A program made the translations under genes and the position numbers. Below, in pieces: positions 51,311-59,879 of a stretch of 64,000 nt of DNA. This stretch comes from Nitrospirota bacterium (GTDB lineage: Bacteria > Nitrospirota > Nitrospiria > SBBL01 > JAADHI01), in NCBI GenBank assembly GCA_029261195.1, contig JAJDBU010000065.1:1-64000 (forward strand), written 5' to 3'. How positions within the stretch are numbered: position 1 is the stretch's first letter; each line of letters begins with the position of its first letter. The notes beneath the pieces are model-generated. The model saw only the letters and a program-made list of their open reading frames with translations, was not told where the DNA came from and did no database searches.

Positions 51311-52366
51311 ATGGCAGGCAACACATTCGGACAGGTTTTCCGGGTCACCACCTTTGGCGAAAGCCACGGCATTGCTCTCGGTGGCATCGTCGACGGTTGT
51401 CCGGCAGGGCTGGCACTTTCAGAAAACGACTTGCAAGTTGACTTAGATCGCAGAAAACCGGGACAGAATCGTCTTCAAACTCAGAGAAAAGAACCTGATA
51501 CGGTTCAGATTTTCTCTGGCCTCTTTGAGGGTTTAAGCACGGGCACCCCGATTGCCTTCGCTGTTTTTAACGAAGATAAGCGATCAAAGGATTACAGGGC
51601 TATCAAGGATAGGTTCCGACCGGGACACGCCGACTACACCTATTTTAAAAAATACGGCACACGGGATTATCGAGGCGGGGGTCGCTCTTCAGCCCGTGAA
51701 ACGCTAGCCCGTGTCGCAGCAGGCGCGATTGCTCGAAAAATTCTTGCCCTGGAAGGCATTAAAATTGTGGGCTATGTCAGCCAAATCGGTTCGGTCAAAA
51801 TCAACAAGGTTGTCCCCGAAGAAATATCAAAAAACCAGCTCTTTTGCCCGGACCCGGATGCCGTCTCTGAAATGGAGGCAATGATCCGACAAGTTCAGTC
51901 CGAACGCGACTCCATCGGGGCTATGGTCGAAGTAAGCGCAAAGGGAGTTCCGCCGGGTTTGGGAGAGCCGGTATTTGAAAAACTGGATGCTACTTTGGCG
52001 GGAGCGATGATGTCGATCAATGCCGTCAAAGGCGTCGAAATTGGAGACGGCCTCAATGTCGTTTCTTTACGAGGAAGCCAAAATTGCGACGCAATCACAC
52101 CCGACGGATTTCGTTCTAATCATGCCGGTGGCATCCTTGGCGGCATTTCAAACGGCGATGAAATCCTTGTTCGACTCGCCCTGAAACCGACCTCTTCTAT
52201 TGCGATTGAGCAGGAAACAATCGATATCCATGGTAAATCGACAACGATAGCGACAAAAGGTCGGCACGACCCCTGCGTGGGTATACGGGCCGTTCCAATT
52301 GCCGAAGCGATGATGGCGCTCGTACTGGTCGACTTTTTACTGAGAAATAAACTATCCAGAATATAA
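51311..52366 (+). CDS. aroC: chorismate synthase
   Basis: Last step of the shikimate pathway: EPSP to chorismate, needing reduced FMN. It is full length at 351 residues. Signatures [18 protein letters not shown] (FMN-binding, with catalytic His), [22 protein letters not shown] and the C-terminal [22 protein letters not shown] are all present. The gene lies alone after the redoxin gene (about 40-base gap). Substrates come from erythrose 4-phosphate, which the tkt/tal operon helps supply, although these loci are unlinked. Confidence 0.97.
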   Translation: MAGNTFGQVFRVTTFGESHGIALGGIVDGCPAGLALSENDLQVDLDRRKPGQNRLQTQRKEPDTVQIFSGLFEGLSTGTPIAFAVFNEDKRSKDYRAIKDRFRPGHADYTYFKKYGTRDYRGGGRSSARETLARVAAGAIARKILALEGIKIVGYVSQIGSVKINKVVPEEISKNQLFCPDPDAVSEMEAMIRQVQSERDSIGAMVEVSAKGVPPGLGEPVFEKLDATLAGAMMSINAVKGVEIGDGLNVVSLRGSQNCDAITPDGFRSNHAGGILGGISNGDEILVRLALKPTSSIAIEQETIDIHGKSTTIATKGRHDPCVGIRAVPIAEAMMALVLVDFLLRNKLSRI

Positions 52367-52412
52367 GCATCATTTGCAGCTTGAAGAGCTGTTTCAGCGT
52401 ATGTGCTTTTTT

Positions 52413-52426
52413 TCGTCAGATGACGA
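52413..52426. promoter_or_regulatory. 14-bp palindrome upstream of the exopolysaccharide operon
   Basis: TCGTCA-GA-TGACGA, perfect six-base arms, lies 76 bases before the -35 of the strong promoter. A CAGCT...AGCTG hairpin with a later T-run (52377-52411) precedes it and may terminate aroC. Confidence 0.35.
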
Positions 52427-52501
52427 CCTGAAGTCAGAATAAACCGGACGGATTATTAACTTCCTACACACTGCACTATTTCACTCTGCATCTATTCTTC
52501 C

Positions 52502-52530
52502 TTGACAGTGTTTGACGGTATATTTATTAT
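52502..52530 (+). promoter_or_regulatory. strong sigma70 promoter of the polysaccharide export operon
   Basis: A consensus -35 TTGACA (52502-52507), an ideal 17-base spacer and TATTAT (52525-52530, 5 of 6 matches). Transcription would start about 35-40 bases before the TTG start of the export gene, which has CGGAG 7 bases upstream. Confidence 0.7.
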
Positions 52531-52576
52531 GTCCAGTCCAATTACTGCTGTCGATTAACATTATCCCGGAGTCCCT

Positions 52577-55189
52577 TTGATAAAATTATTGACGAACAGC
52601 CTGAACCGAGACGAGCTCAACAAAACTGAAAGCATCAAGTGCTGCAATGATGAGCTAGTTAGGTCCCTATTATTCCGCTTATTCTTTCTCCTCACCTCAC
52701 TGTTTATTTTATTTTTCCCGGTTCATTCGATATTCGCACAGCCTGCGCCTGATGAATTCTCACAGTTTGGAGAAAAAAAACTCAATAACTTGACGCCGGG
52801 AGAGTTGGAAAAGGGGAAAGATTTTTTAAAAGCTCGGGAGCAGGGAAACAAAACGCCAAGGGCAGGGATCAATAAGAGGGCTGGCATCTCTTCTAGAACA
52901 ATTGAAACGGACAGTAATAAACCTTCTGTTTCTCCACAAAAAAAGACACCCACTCTGAATCAGCTTTCTCAATTCGAATCCTATCTGAGAGGAAAACATT
53001 CTCAAACCATCTCCCTTGATATCAATCAGTTTGGCTACGATCTTTTTCGGCAAGCCCCGGCATCCTTCAGCCCTGTCGATGTGATTCCGGTGACTTCAGA
53101 TTACCTCCTGGGTCCGGGGGATGAGGTCAGAATCGATATCTGGGGGAAACTCAACGTGGACCACATGCTCGAGATTGATCGTGACGGAAAAATTATTCTA
53201 CCTCAACTCGGAACACTCCATTTGGCCGGGCTTTCTTTTTCTGAGGCAAAAGGTTTTTTACTCAAGGAACTCAGCCGATATTATAAGGCTTCTGAAGTGA
53301 AGATGAATGTCAGTATGGGGCGGCTCCGTTCCATTCGTGCCTTTGTTGTCGGGAAGGCGGCTCATCCCGGGAGTTATACCCTTTCTTCCTTTTCGACGCT
53401 CATCAATGCCCTTTTTTCTGCGGGAGGACCCAGCAAAGTCGGGACGATGCGAAACATTATAGTCAAAAGACACGGGAAAACGATTGTCCAGCTTGATCTC
53501 TACGACCTCCTTTTGAAAGGGAATAAGGGAAAGGATATCCGGCTCATGTCTGAGGATGTCATTTTTATTCCAAGCGTCGGGCCGCTGATCGGGGTTGCTG
53601 GAAATGTAAATGTCCCTGCCATCTATGAATCGAAAGGCAGAATGACCTTGCGAAGCTTGATCAAAATGGCCGGTGGCATCAGTGCAACGGGCTACCTCCA
53701 ACGGGTTCAGGTTGAGCGAATTTTTGAAAACAAGACCAAGATTGTCCTGGATGTTGACCTTGAAGGACTCCCGGGAGAGAGCAATATTCCGGACATTTTA
53801 TTGTCGGATGGTGACCTTGTCCGGGTATTCTCAATAGAAAACAAGATCACCAATGCCGTATCGCTCAAAGGGAACGTCGTTCGTCCAGGCACCTACGAGT
53901 GGAAAAAAGGGATGAGGCTTAAGGACTTGCTCAAGTCCTTTGATGATCTGCTTCCCGACACATTTTTAGATTATGTTCTTATTGAAAGACGAGTGCCACC
54001 CGATCAACACAGGGAATATCTTTCTAGCAATCTGGGGAAACTCTTCCTTGAGGCAGACCTTGAAGAAAACCTTGAAGAAAATATTTTTCTGCACCCGGAT
54101 GACATCATTCTTGTTTACAATCGCTGGGATATCTCTGAGAAAAAACTGGTCCATGTCGAGGGTGCTGTGAACAAACCCGGCGCCTTTGAGTATCGACCTA
54201 ATATGAAACTTTCCGATCTTCTGTATCTTGCCGGAGGGGTGAAGGATGTTGCTTTTCTTGAGGCTGGAGAGTTGACTCGGATTATCCCGACTTCGGAAGG
54301 CCCTGAGATTAAAAGATTTTTCGTCGACCTGGAAGAGGTGCTCTCGGGAGAACGTGCTTCGAATATCCATCTTGCGCCTGACGACCACCTCTCCGTTCAG
54401 ACGGTTCCTGAATGGGAGCTTTACCGAAGCGTTATGATCTCCGGGGAGGTTCGCTTTCCCGGAGGGTATACAAGTAAAAAAGGGGAAAAGCTCTCCTCTT
54501 TGATTGAACGAGCAGGTGGTTACACCGACAATGCTTACCTCAAAGGGGCGGTTTTTTCACGGAAATCGGTCAGAGCCCTGCAACAGCGGCAGTTGGATGA
54601 AGCGATAGACCGCCTTGAGTCACAAATTTTGTCTCAGTCGGCCATGGGCATTGATACGGCACTTACGCCTGAAGCGGCTCAACAGGAACTGGCTGCAACT
54701 ATGCAACGCAAGGCTTTGATTGCAAAGATGCGGTCTGCGAAGGCTTTGGGGCGCATGGCCATTGGTCTTGAGGACTTGGAGTCTTTTGGAGACTCCCCCT
54801 CTAATGTCACTCTCGAAGAGGGGGACCATCTCACCATCCCTGAAAGGCCCCAGCAAATCCAGGTGATTGGGGCTGTATACAATCAAACCGCATTTATCTT
54901 TGATGAGGAAGAAGACGTAGGTGACTATTTAGAAAAAGCGGGGGGATTCACCAAGGCCGCTGATGAGGAGCTGATCTACGTACTCAAGGTTGACGGCACG
55001 GCCCTGTCAAAAAGGCAAACGAAGGGCCTCTTTCGGCGCAGTCTGATGTCACGGGTTCTTGATCCGGGGGATACGATTGTTATTCCTGAGGAGATAGACA
55101 AGATTTCATGGCTGAAAGAGACCAAGGATCTCACTCAAATTCTCTTTCAGATGGCCGTTACCGCCGGCGTCCTGATTGCGACTTTTTAA
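52577..55189 (+). CDS. polysaccharide export outer membrane protein (Wza-like, six SLBB repeats)
   Basis: An 870-residue exported protein that probably forms the outer membrane channel for exopolysaccharide. A signal peptide (LFFLLTSLFILFFPVHSIFA) precedes a Poly_export domain starting SDYLLGPGDEVRIDIWG. Six SLBB units follow, recognisable as VVGKAAHPGSY, VAGNVNVPAIY, LKGNVVRPGTY, VEGAVNKPGAF, ISGEVRFPGGY and VIGAVYNQTAF. This is much longer than Wza (about 380, two or three SLBB). The C-terminal hydrophobic stretch (LFQMAVTAGVLIATF) may span the outer membrane. The start is TTG with a CGGAG site. The chain-length gene begins 2 bases after its stop. Confidence 0.88.
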   Translation: MIKLLTNSLNRDELNKTESIKCCNDELVRSLLFRLFFLLTSLFILFFPVHSIFAQPAPDEFSQFGEKKLNNLTPGELEKGKDFLKAREQGNKTPRAGINKRAGISSRTIETDSNKPSVSPQKKTPTLNQLSQFESYLRGKHSQTISLDINQFGYDLFRQAPASFSPVDVIPVTSDYLLGPGDEVRIDIWGKLNVDHMLEIDRDGKIILPQLGTLHLAGLSFSEAKGFLLKELSRYYKASEVKMNVSMGRLRSIRAFVVGKAAHPGSYTLSSFSTLINALFSAGGPSKVGTMRNIIVKRHGKTIVQLDLYDLLLKGNKGKDIRLMSEDVIFIPSVGPLIGVAGNVNVPAIYESKGRMTLRSLIKMAGGISATGYLQRVQVERIFENKTKIVLDVDLEGLPGESNIPDILLSDGDLVRVFSIENKITNAVSLKGNVVRPGTYEWKKGMRLKDLLKSFDDLLPDTFLDYVLIERRVPPDQHREYLSSNLGKLFLEADLEENLEENIFLHPDDIILVYNRWDISEKKLVHVEGAVNKPGAFEYRPNMKLSDLLYLAGGVKDVAFLEAGELTRIIPTSEGPEIKRFFVDLEEVLSGERASNIHLAPDDHLSVQTVPEWELYRSVMISGEVRFPGGYTSKKGEKLSSLIERAGGYTDNAYLKGAVFSRKSVRALQQRQLDEAIDRLESQILSQSAMGIDTALTPEAAQQELAATMQRKALIAKMRSAKALGRMAIGLEDLESFGDSPSNVTLEEGDHLTIPERPQQIQVIGAVYNQTAFIFDEEEDVGDYLEKAGGFTKAADEELIYVLKVDGTALSKRQTKGLFRRSLMSRVLDPGDTIVIPEEIDKISWLKETKDLTQILFQMAVTAGVLIATF

Positions 55190-55191
55190 GT

Positions 55192-56394
55192 ATGTCCCCG
55201 CAGCTACAGCCTATAAACGACGACGAAATCAACCTGCTTGACTACTGGCGTGTACTGGTCAAGCGAAAAACGCTACTTGTCAGCATAGTGGGGGCCGCTA
55301 TCTTGGGTTCGGTTTTCATTAGTCTGATGCTGCCGAAAATTTATGCTGCCAGCGCTAGCCTGCTTCCCCCTCAAGATAGCGCCGGCGGTGCGAGTCTGAT
55401 TTCTTCCAGGCTTCCGGGTGGACTTGGAGGGCTTGTCGGAGGTGCTTTAGGCCTGAAATCACCGATCGATCTTTGGGTTGGCATATTAAAGAGTCGGACC
55501 GTTCATGCCGAAATCGTCTCAGAATTTAATTTGAAAGAAGTCTACGAAGTTCCGAACGATGAAACGGCGATTAAAACACTTCGCTCCGCCGTCAATATCA
55601 AAAAATCAAAAGAGCAAATCCTTTCAATTACCGTAGAAGATCGGAATCCTGAACGGGCGGCAGAGCTGGCCAACGCCTTCGTTAGGTCACTCGACAGGAT
55701 CAATCAGGGCATCACGACGACATCGGGCGGTCGCATGCGGGCCTTCGTGGAGGGGAGGCTGGATGAAGCAAAATTGGCTCTGCTTAAGTCGGAAGATGCT
55801 CTGAAGGTTTTTCAGGTGGAGAAGGGCGCCGTCCAGCTTGATGCTCAGTCCGCCGCAATTATTGGAGCAATCGGAGAGGTTAAAGGTCATCTTCTGGCAA
55901 AAGAGGTGGCACTTCAAACTTTACTCTCTTACGCTACAAGTCAGAACTCGGAGGTGAAACTTTTACAAGCTGAGGTCAAAGAGTTAAAACGTGCGCTTCA
56001 GAAACTTGAGGAGGGGGAAAACAATGAGAAGCTTGAGAGAAAATCGATTTTTATCCCCACAGCGCAACTTCCAGATTTAGTGCTGCAATATGTTCGGCTC
56101 CTTCGGAAGGTGAAAATTCATGAAACTTTATTTGAACTCCTGGTGGAACAATTTGAAATTGCCCGGATACAGGAAGCGAAAGACAGCCCGACCGTTCAGG
56201 TCCTGGATGCCGCTATCCCCCCTGAAAAACGAATCAAGCCAAAGAGGGCATTGATCGTCATCCTTTCTACTTTTACCGCCGGTTTTTTCGGTATTTTTGT
56301 CGTTTTTTTTCTGGAATATATCGAGAAGGCAAAAAAAGAAGAAGCCACAACAGAAGCGGGATTAGTGAATGATGAAGCTAAACCGCATGGCTAA
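55192..56394 (+). CDS. Wzz-like polysaccharide chain-length/copolymerase protein
   Basis: A 400-residue inner-membrane protein. Two transmembrane helices (about residues 31-52 and 366-386) flank a large periplasmic region with a coiled coil (about 210-310), the Wzz/PCP fold. INLLDYWRVLVKRKTLL and the Pro-containing TM2 flank (AAIPPEKRIKPKRALIV) are typical. There is no tyrosine-kinase domain, so it is the PCP-1/PCP-2b type. It starts 2 bases after the SLBB protein and controls polymer length or links to the export channel. The glycosyltransferases and polymerase are not in the window. Confidence 0.88.
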   Translation: MSPQLQPINDDEINLLDYWRVLVKRKTLLVSIVGAAILGSVFISLMLPKIYAASASLLPPQDSAGGASLISSRLPGGLGGLVGGALGLKSPIDLWVGILKSRTVHAEIVSEFNLKEVYEVPNDETAIKTLRSAVNIKKSKEQILSITVEDRNPERAAELANAFVRSLDRINQGITTTSGGRMRAFVEGRLDEAKLALLKSEDALKVFQVEKGAVQLDAQSAAIIGAIGEVKGHLLAKEVALQTLLSYATSQNSEVKLLQAEVKELKRALQKLEEGENNEKLERKSIFIPTAQLPDLVLQYVRLLRKVKIHETLFELLVEQFEIARIQEAKDSPTVQVLDAAIPPEKRIKPKRALIVILSTFTAGFFGIFVVFFLEYIEKAKKEEATTEAGLVNDEAKPHG

Positions 56395-57184
56395 GCTCGT
56401 AGAGAGAAAGACGCTTTTATTGCAAGTCGTGTCACTGGCCGAAGAGGCGGGGGCGGCGATTATGATGGTTTACAATCAGGATGATGTCGGTGTCACCTAC
56501 AAGGACGACGCCTCTCCACTCACGCAGGCCGACCTGGCCGCTCACAATCTGATCATTAATGGGCTTGCGCGACTCACGCCCGATTGGCCCGCCTTGTCAG
56601 AGGAGTCACTTGAGATATCCTACGCTATCCGAAAGACCTGGAATCGTTACTGGCTGATTGACCCACTTGACGGCACCAAAGAATTTGTCAAACACAAGCA
56701 AGCGTTTACCGTCAATATTTCCTTGATTGAAAACGGGAATCCGACGATGGGAGTCGTGTATGCCCCGGCACTGGACCTGCTCTACTATGCATTTGAAGGA
56801 GGGGGTGCCTTCAAAAAAGAAAAAAACGGACCCACCCTTCCAATCTCTGCGGAGAGTAAAGGACATCAGCCGCCTAAGGTCGCGGTCAGCCGGTCTCATA
56901 TCGGCAAAACGACAGCTGATTTTCTTGAAAAAATCGGCCCGCATGAACTGATTCGCATAGGGAGTTCACTGAAACTTTGTCTGGTGGCCGAGGCCGCGGC
57001 GGATCTTTATCCCAGGCTGGGCAGAACAATGGAATGGGACACTGCTGCGGCACAAAGCATTGTGGTGGAAGCGGGAGGAAGCGTCACGGACCCGAAAGGC
57101 CAGCCCCTTCGATACAACAAAGCCGACCTGTCCAACCCCGATTTTTTTGTCCGTGGCATGTCGCCGATCTCTTTACCGCTATGA
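56387..57184 (+). CDS. cysQ: 3'(2'),5'-bisphosphate nucleotidase CysQ
   Basis: An inositol monophosphatase-superfamily enzyme that removes the 3'-phosphate of PAP, the by-product of sulfate activation. The 265 residues carry the Mg-binding EES (SEESLEISY), WLIDPLDGTKEF and the C-terminal EWDTAAAQSIVVEAGG, all hallmark positions for CysQ. I chose ATG 56387, which overlaps the Wzz gene by 8 bases; 56369 is an alternative giving six extra residues. It is translationally linked to the export gene and followed by two DsrE-like proteins, which suggests sulfate-group metabolism, perhaps for a sulfated polymer or for sulfur relay. Confidence 0.9.
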   Translation: MAKLVERKTLLLQVVSLAEEAGAAIMMVYNQDDVGVTYKDDASPLTQADLAAHNLIINGLARLTPDWPALSEESLEISYAIRKTWNRYWLIDPLDGTKEFVKHKQAFTVNISLIENGNPTMGVVYAPALDLLYYAFEGGGAFKKEKNGPTLPISAESKGHQPPKVAVSRSHIGKTTADFLEKIGPHELIRIGSSLKLCLVAEAAADLYPRLGRTMEWDTAAAQSIVVEAGGSVTDPKGQPLRYNKADLSNPDFFVRGMSPISLPL

Positions 57185-57218
57185 CTATAGCCCCTTAACA
57201 AAAGGACAGGTCGTTTCG

Positions 57219-57530
57219 ATGCCGAAACGGAAACTGGGACTGCTCCTATCGACCCCTCCGAACCACCAAAATCTTCAGACCGTACTTTCCCTTGTAGAAG
57301 AGGCTCTAAATCAAGGCATGACGCCCTATCTCTATCTGATTGATGAAGGGGTGAAAAATGTTGATCTGCCTGTATTTTCCGGATTTTCCGAGCGAGGCCT
57401 CAAGCTATTTGCCTGTGCCTACGGGGCTCAACGCTATGGCATTGCCGTGAGTGACCAGGCGGTCTTCTGCGGACTGGTTGTACTCTCAGACCTCATCAAG
57501 GGCTGCGACCGTTTTATCGTATTCAATTAA
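57219..57530 (+). CDS. DsrE-family protein (first of a pair)
   Basis: A 103-residue protein of the DsrE/DsrF-like sulfur-relay fold. It starts GLLLSTPPNHQNLQTVLSLVEEAL and ends LFACAYGAQRYGIAVSDQAVFCGLVVLSDLIKGCDRFIVF, with the Cys in QAVFCGL a possible persulfide carrier. The start follows AAGGACAGG. The next DsrE-like gene begins one base after its stop, so they may form a hetero-oligomer like TusBCD/DsrEFH. No dsr reductase or sulfur-oxidation genes are visible nearby. Confidence 0.78.
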   Translation: MPKRKLGLLLSTPPNHQNLQTVLSLVEEALNQGMTPYLYLIDEGVKNVDLPVFSGFSERGLKLFACAYGAQRYGIAVSDQAVFCGLVVLSDLIKGCDRFIVFN

Positions 57531-57531
57531 A

Positions 57532-57879
57532 ATGTCAAAAAAAATTGTTGTGATTTTGAGAAGTGATCCAAGGGTAAGCCATCGTGTCTGTGAAGGCGTT
57601 CGTATCGCGCTCGGGCTAGCATCTGGAGGACATGAGGTGGAGCTGATCTTCACGGAAAACTCCTGCCTTCTTTTAACTGAGGAGGGGGATGAGATGGTCG
57701 ATGGGGAGCTGGCGCTACAGTTTCTCGACACACTCAAGGAATTCATCCCTCTTTTTTTAATCGACAAAGGAGGGACTACTTATATCGACATTGAAGAACT
57801 TGTCTATGAAAGCTGTTTTATTTCACGAGAAGAACTCACATCAAAACTGTCTGCTTCAGATTGTTTACTCAGTTTTTAG
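57532..57879 (+). CDS. DsrE-family protein (second of a pair)
   Basis: A 115-residue protein with the DsrE/TusC-like start SKKIVVILRSDPRVSHRVCEGVRIALGLASGGHEVELIF, the usual Rossmann-like sulfur carrier topology. The middle is acidic (EEGDEMVDGELALQFL). Cysteines at CEGV, ESC and DCLL exist, but I cannot choose an active one. Its ATG lies one base after the stop of the first DsrE protein, so the pair is almost certainly a complex. A function in sulfur transfer is likely but unproven. Confidence 0.75.
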   Translation: MSKKIVVILRSDPRVSHRVCEGVRIALGLASGGHEVELIFTENSCLLLTEEGDEMVDGELALQFLDTLKEFIPLFLIDKGGTTYIDIEELVYESCFISREELTSKLSASDCLLSF

Positions 57880-57908
57880 GTAGTGAGTGAAAAGTGAATA
57901 AAAATCGA

Positions 57909-58859
57909 CTACGCAGGATTTAAAGCAAGTGTTCCGATATAAGCGACATAGATCAAGAAGAGTAAAATGCCTTCCCAGCGTCTTAAGGTATAACCTGTGC
58001 GGAGAAAGGGAAAGAGCAGTAGGGTCATGATGACCATGACCGGGAGATCCCTCATAAGGACCTCCTTGGAAATGATGATCGGTCTGATCGCGCTTGCGCT
58101 GCCTAAGACGGCGAGTGTATTGAAAATGTTACTGCCCAGAACATTTCCGATGGCAATATCGCCGTGATCCCGCCAGACGGCAACCAGGGAGGTCACGATC
58201 TCCGGTAGGGATGTGCCAATTGCCACGACCGTCAATCCGATAATTAAATCCGAAACACCGAAGGCGCGGGCCACACCGGATGCGCCTTCAACCAATACCT
58301 GTCCCCCTCCTGCCAGGGCCGCAAAACCGGCGACGATTTTGATGAAATCAAGAAAGGGTTTGTTATTTTCGGGCTCTTTCAGCACAAACTCCGCTTCGAC
58401 CTCTGACCGTTCCTTAAGGGACAAACGGACGAGCAGAGCAATATAAACGGCCAAGCCGACAAGCAGCAGCAGACCGAACCACTGGGGAAGGACCCCTCCG
58501 AAGGCAAAAAAATAAACGAGGAGGCTGATGCCGATTAAAAGCGGCACTTCAAGACGAATCAGTCGGATCTGAACGGTGAGGGGACGAATTAAGACGGCGA
58601 GTCCTAAAGCCATGCCGATATTGCCGATATTGCTCCCGACCACATTACCAATTGCAAGGTCTCCCCGGTCGGAGAGGGAAGCGGCAAGGCTGACCGCCAT
58701 TTCCGGGGCGGAAGTGCCTAAGGCCACAATTGTCAGACCGACCACCATCGGCCGGATGCCAAATCGTGTCGCAATGCGCGCAGCGCCGGAAACCATGGCC
58801 TCTGCTCCGAAAGTCAGGAGCAAAAATCCACCGAGTATGTATAGTATATCGATCAGCAT
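57909..58859 (-). CDS. calcium/sodium antiporter (CaCA family, YrbG-like)
   Basis: A 316-residue inner-membrane antiporter with about ten transmembrane helices arranged as two inverted repeats. The ion-binding alpha repeats are visible: VVGLTIVALGTSAPEMAVSL...GNVVGSNIGNIGMALG and LIGLTVVAIGTSLPEIVTSL...GNVLGSNIFNTLAVLG. The family exchanges Na+ for Ca2+ (or K+). It lies on the opposite strand to its neighbours, with a REP-like element upstream of its start. Confidence 0.93.
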   Translation of the reverse strand: MLIDILYILGGFLLLTFGAEAMVSGAARIATRFGIRPMVVGLTIVALGTSAPEMAVSLAASLSDRGDLAIGNVVGSNIGNIGMALGLAVLIRPLTVQIRLIRLEVPLLIGISLLVYFFAFGGVLPQWFGLLLLVGLAVYIALLVRLSLKERSEVEAEFVLKEPENNKPFLDFIKIVAGFAALAGGGQVLVEGASGVARAFGVSDLIIGLTVVAIGTSLPEIVTSLVAVWRDHGDIAIGNVLGSNIFNTLAVLGSASAIRPIIISKEVLMRDLPVMVIMTLLLFPFLRTGYTLRRWEGILLFLIYVAYIGTLALNPA

Positions 58860-58956
58860 TGAGGGGATTTAAGCTGGAAATTCATGAGCTTGTGTTTATT
58901 TGAGCAAAGGGGGAATACTTCAATATCGTATCGACTATTCAGCCCGGCCTTATGCG

Positions 58957-59034
58957 TCATTCCGGTTATTTTTTGGGCCGGAATCCATATCATTTAGACT
59001 CTGGATTCCCGCTGGAAGCATACGGGAATGACGG
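58957..59034. repeat. double-hairpin REP-like element (second full copy)
   Basis: Two palindromes, ATTCCGG...CCGGAAT (58959-58965 and 58978-58984) and ATTCCCG...CGGGAAT (59005-59011 and 59023-59029), with outer ends GTCATTCC and GGAATGACGGG. The layout matches the element at 11838, with the two hairpins in inverse order. Confidence 0.8.
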
Positions 59035-59063
59035 GAAAGGTGGTAAATATTTAGGCACTGGTG

Positions 59064-59699
59064 TCACTTATGTGCGATGATCTCTGCAAATTCCGCTTCT
59101 ATCGTTGTTAAAATGCCGATGCCGTAGGCCTCGTTGGGGGGATCTTCATCGTGAAGACGCCGATAGTCTGCGAGCACGTTGAGGGTTTGGGTGACCCATT
59201 CTCCTTTTTTCGCCTGTCCTGATTGCAGCACAATCGTTGTCGGGCGAAACATGCCGCCCGAGCTTTCCGTGCCGACGGCCTTGATGCTGCTCCAGGCGTA
59301 TTTTGTGATAATCGGGATGCCCAGGATGTCAGTTCCCAGTGCAACGTAAACAGTGGCATTTCTCTCTTTTTCCGGATCGTCCGGGACGTTAATCATCCGC
59401 CATTTCCAGGTGATGAAGGGGTATTCGTTCGGGTTCCACTTCATTTTTTTAAAGATGCGGTTGGGACGGCCTGTGGCATGGAGATAGGGCGTCTTCTCCG
59501 TTTCAATGATTTGATAAACCTCGGCGGGGATGGGATTGGGCTTATTGGCCTTCCATCCCGACGGGAGACCATTTTTACCTTGCGATGAAAAATCCTCAAG
59601 AATGACCGTTTCCCCGATCTCTGCAAGTACCACTTGATTCGCCGAAAAAACCATCAAGCCCGATAAAATAACCAAAAAAGAAAAGACATGTTTCATCAT
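59064..59699 (-). CDS. DUF3047 exported protein
   Basis: A 211-residue protein with an N-terminal signal (HVFSFLVILSGLMVFSANQVVLA). The mature part contains LEDFSSQGKNGLPSGWKAN, ITWKWRMINVPDDPEKERNATVYVALGTD and YAWSSIKAVGTESSG, the recognisable DUF3047 pattern, a predicted beta-rich periplasmic fold of unknown function. The start at ATG 59699 follows a GGAG site 7 bases upstream; a longer frame from 59768 adds only a basic stretch. It is transcribed away from hflK. Confidence 0.8.
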   Translation of the reverse strand: MMKHVFSFLVILSGLMVFSANQVVLAEIGETVILEDFSSQGKNGLPSGWKANKPNPIPAEVYQIIETEKTPYLHATGRPNRIFKKMKWNPNEYPFITWKWRMINVPDDPEKERNATVYVALGTDILGIPIITKYAWSSIKAVGTESSGGMFRPTTIVLQSGQAKKGEWVTQTLNVLADYRRLHDEDPPNEAYGIGILTTIEAEFAEIIAHK

Positions 59700-59879
59700 G
59701 CGGAATCTCCTTGTTGCAGCTTGCTTCAACTTTATTTTATTGACCCGTTCCTCGAACGAATTCTGCATGCTAGCAGGTCATCGGCTCCCTTGTCAGCTAT
59801 TGACCTCTATAAAGCATCGGTGTTAGTGTTCCGGGTTCATTTTTAGCCCTTATATCATCCTGTAAAGAGGTGGAAATAT

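Noticed and set aside
57909-58872. Plus-strand frames over the antiporter gene
   Set aside because: They are antisense to clear alpha-repeat motifs and have no homology.
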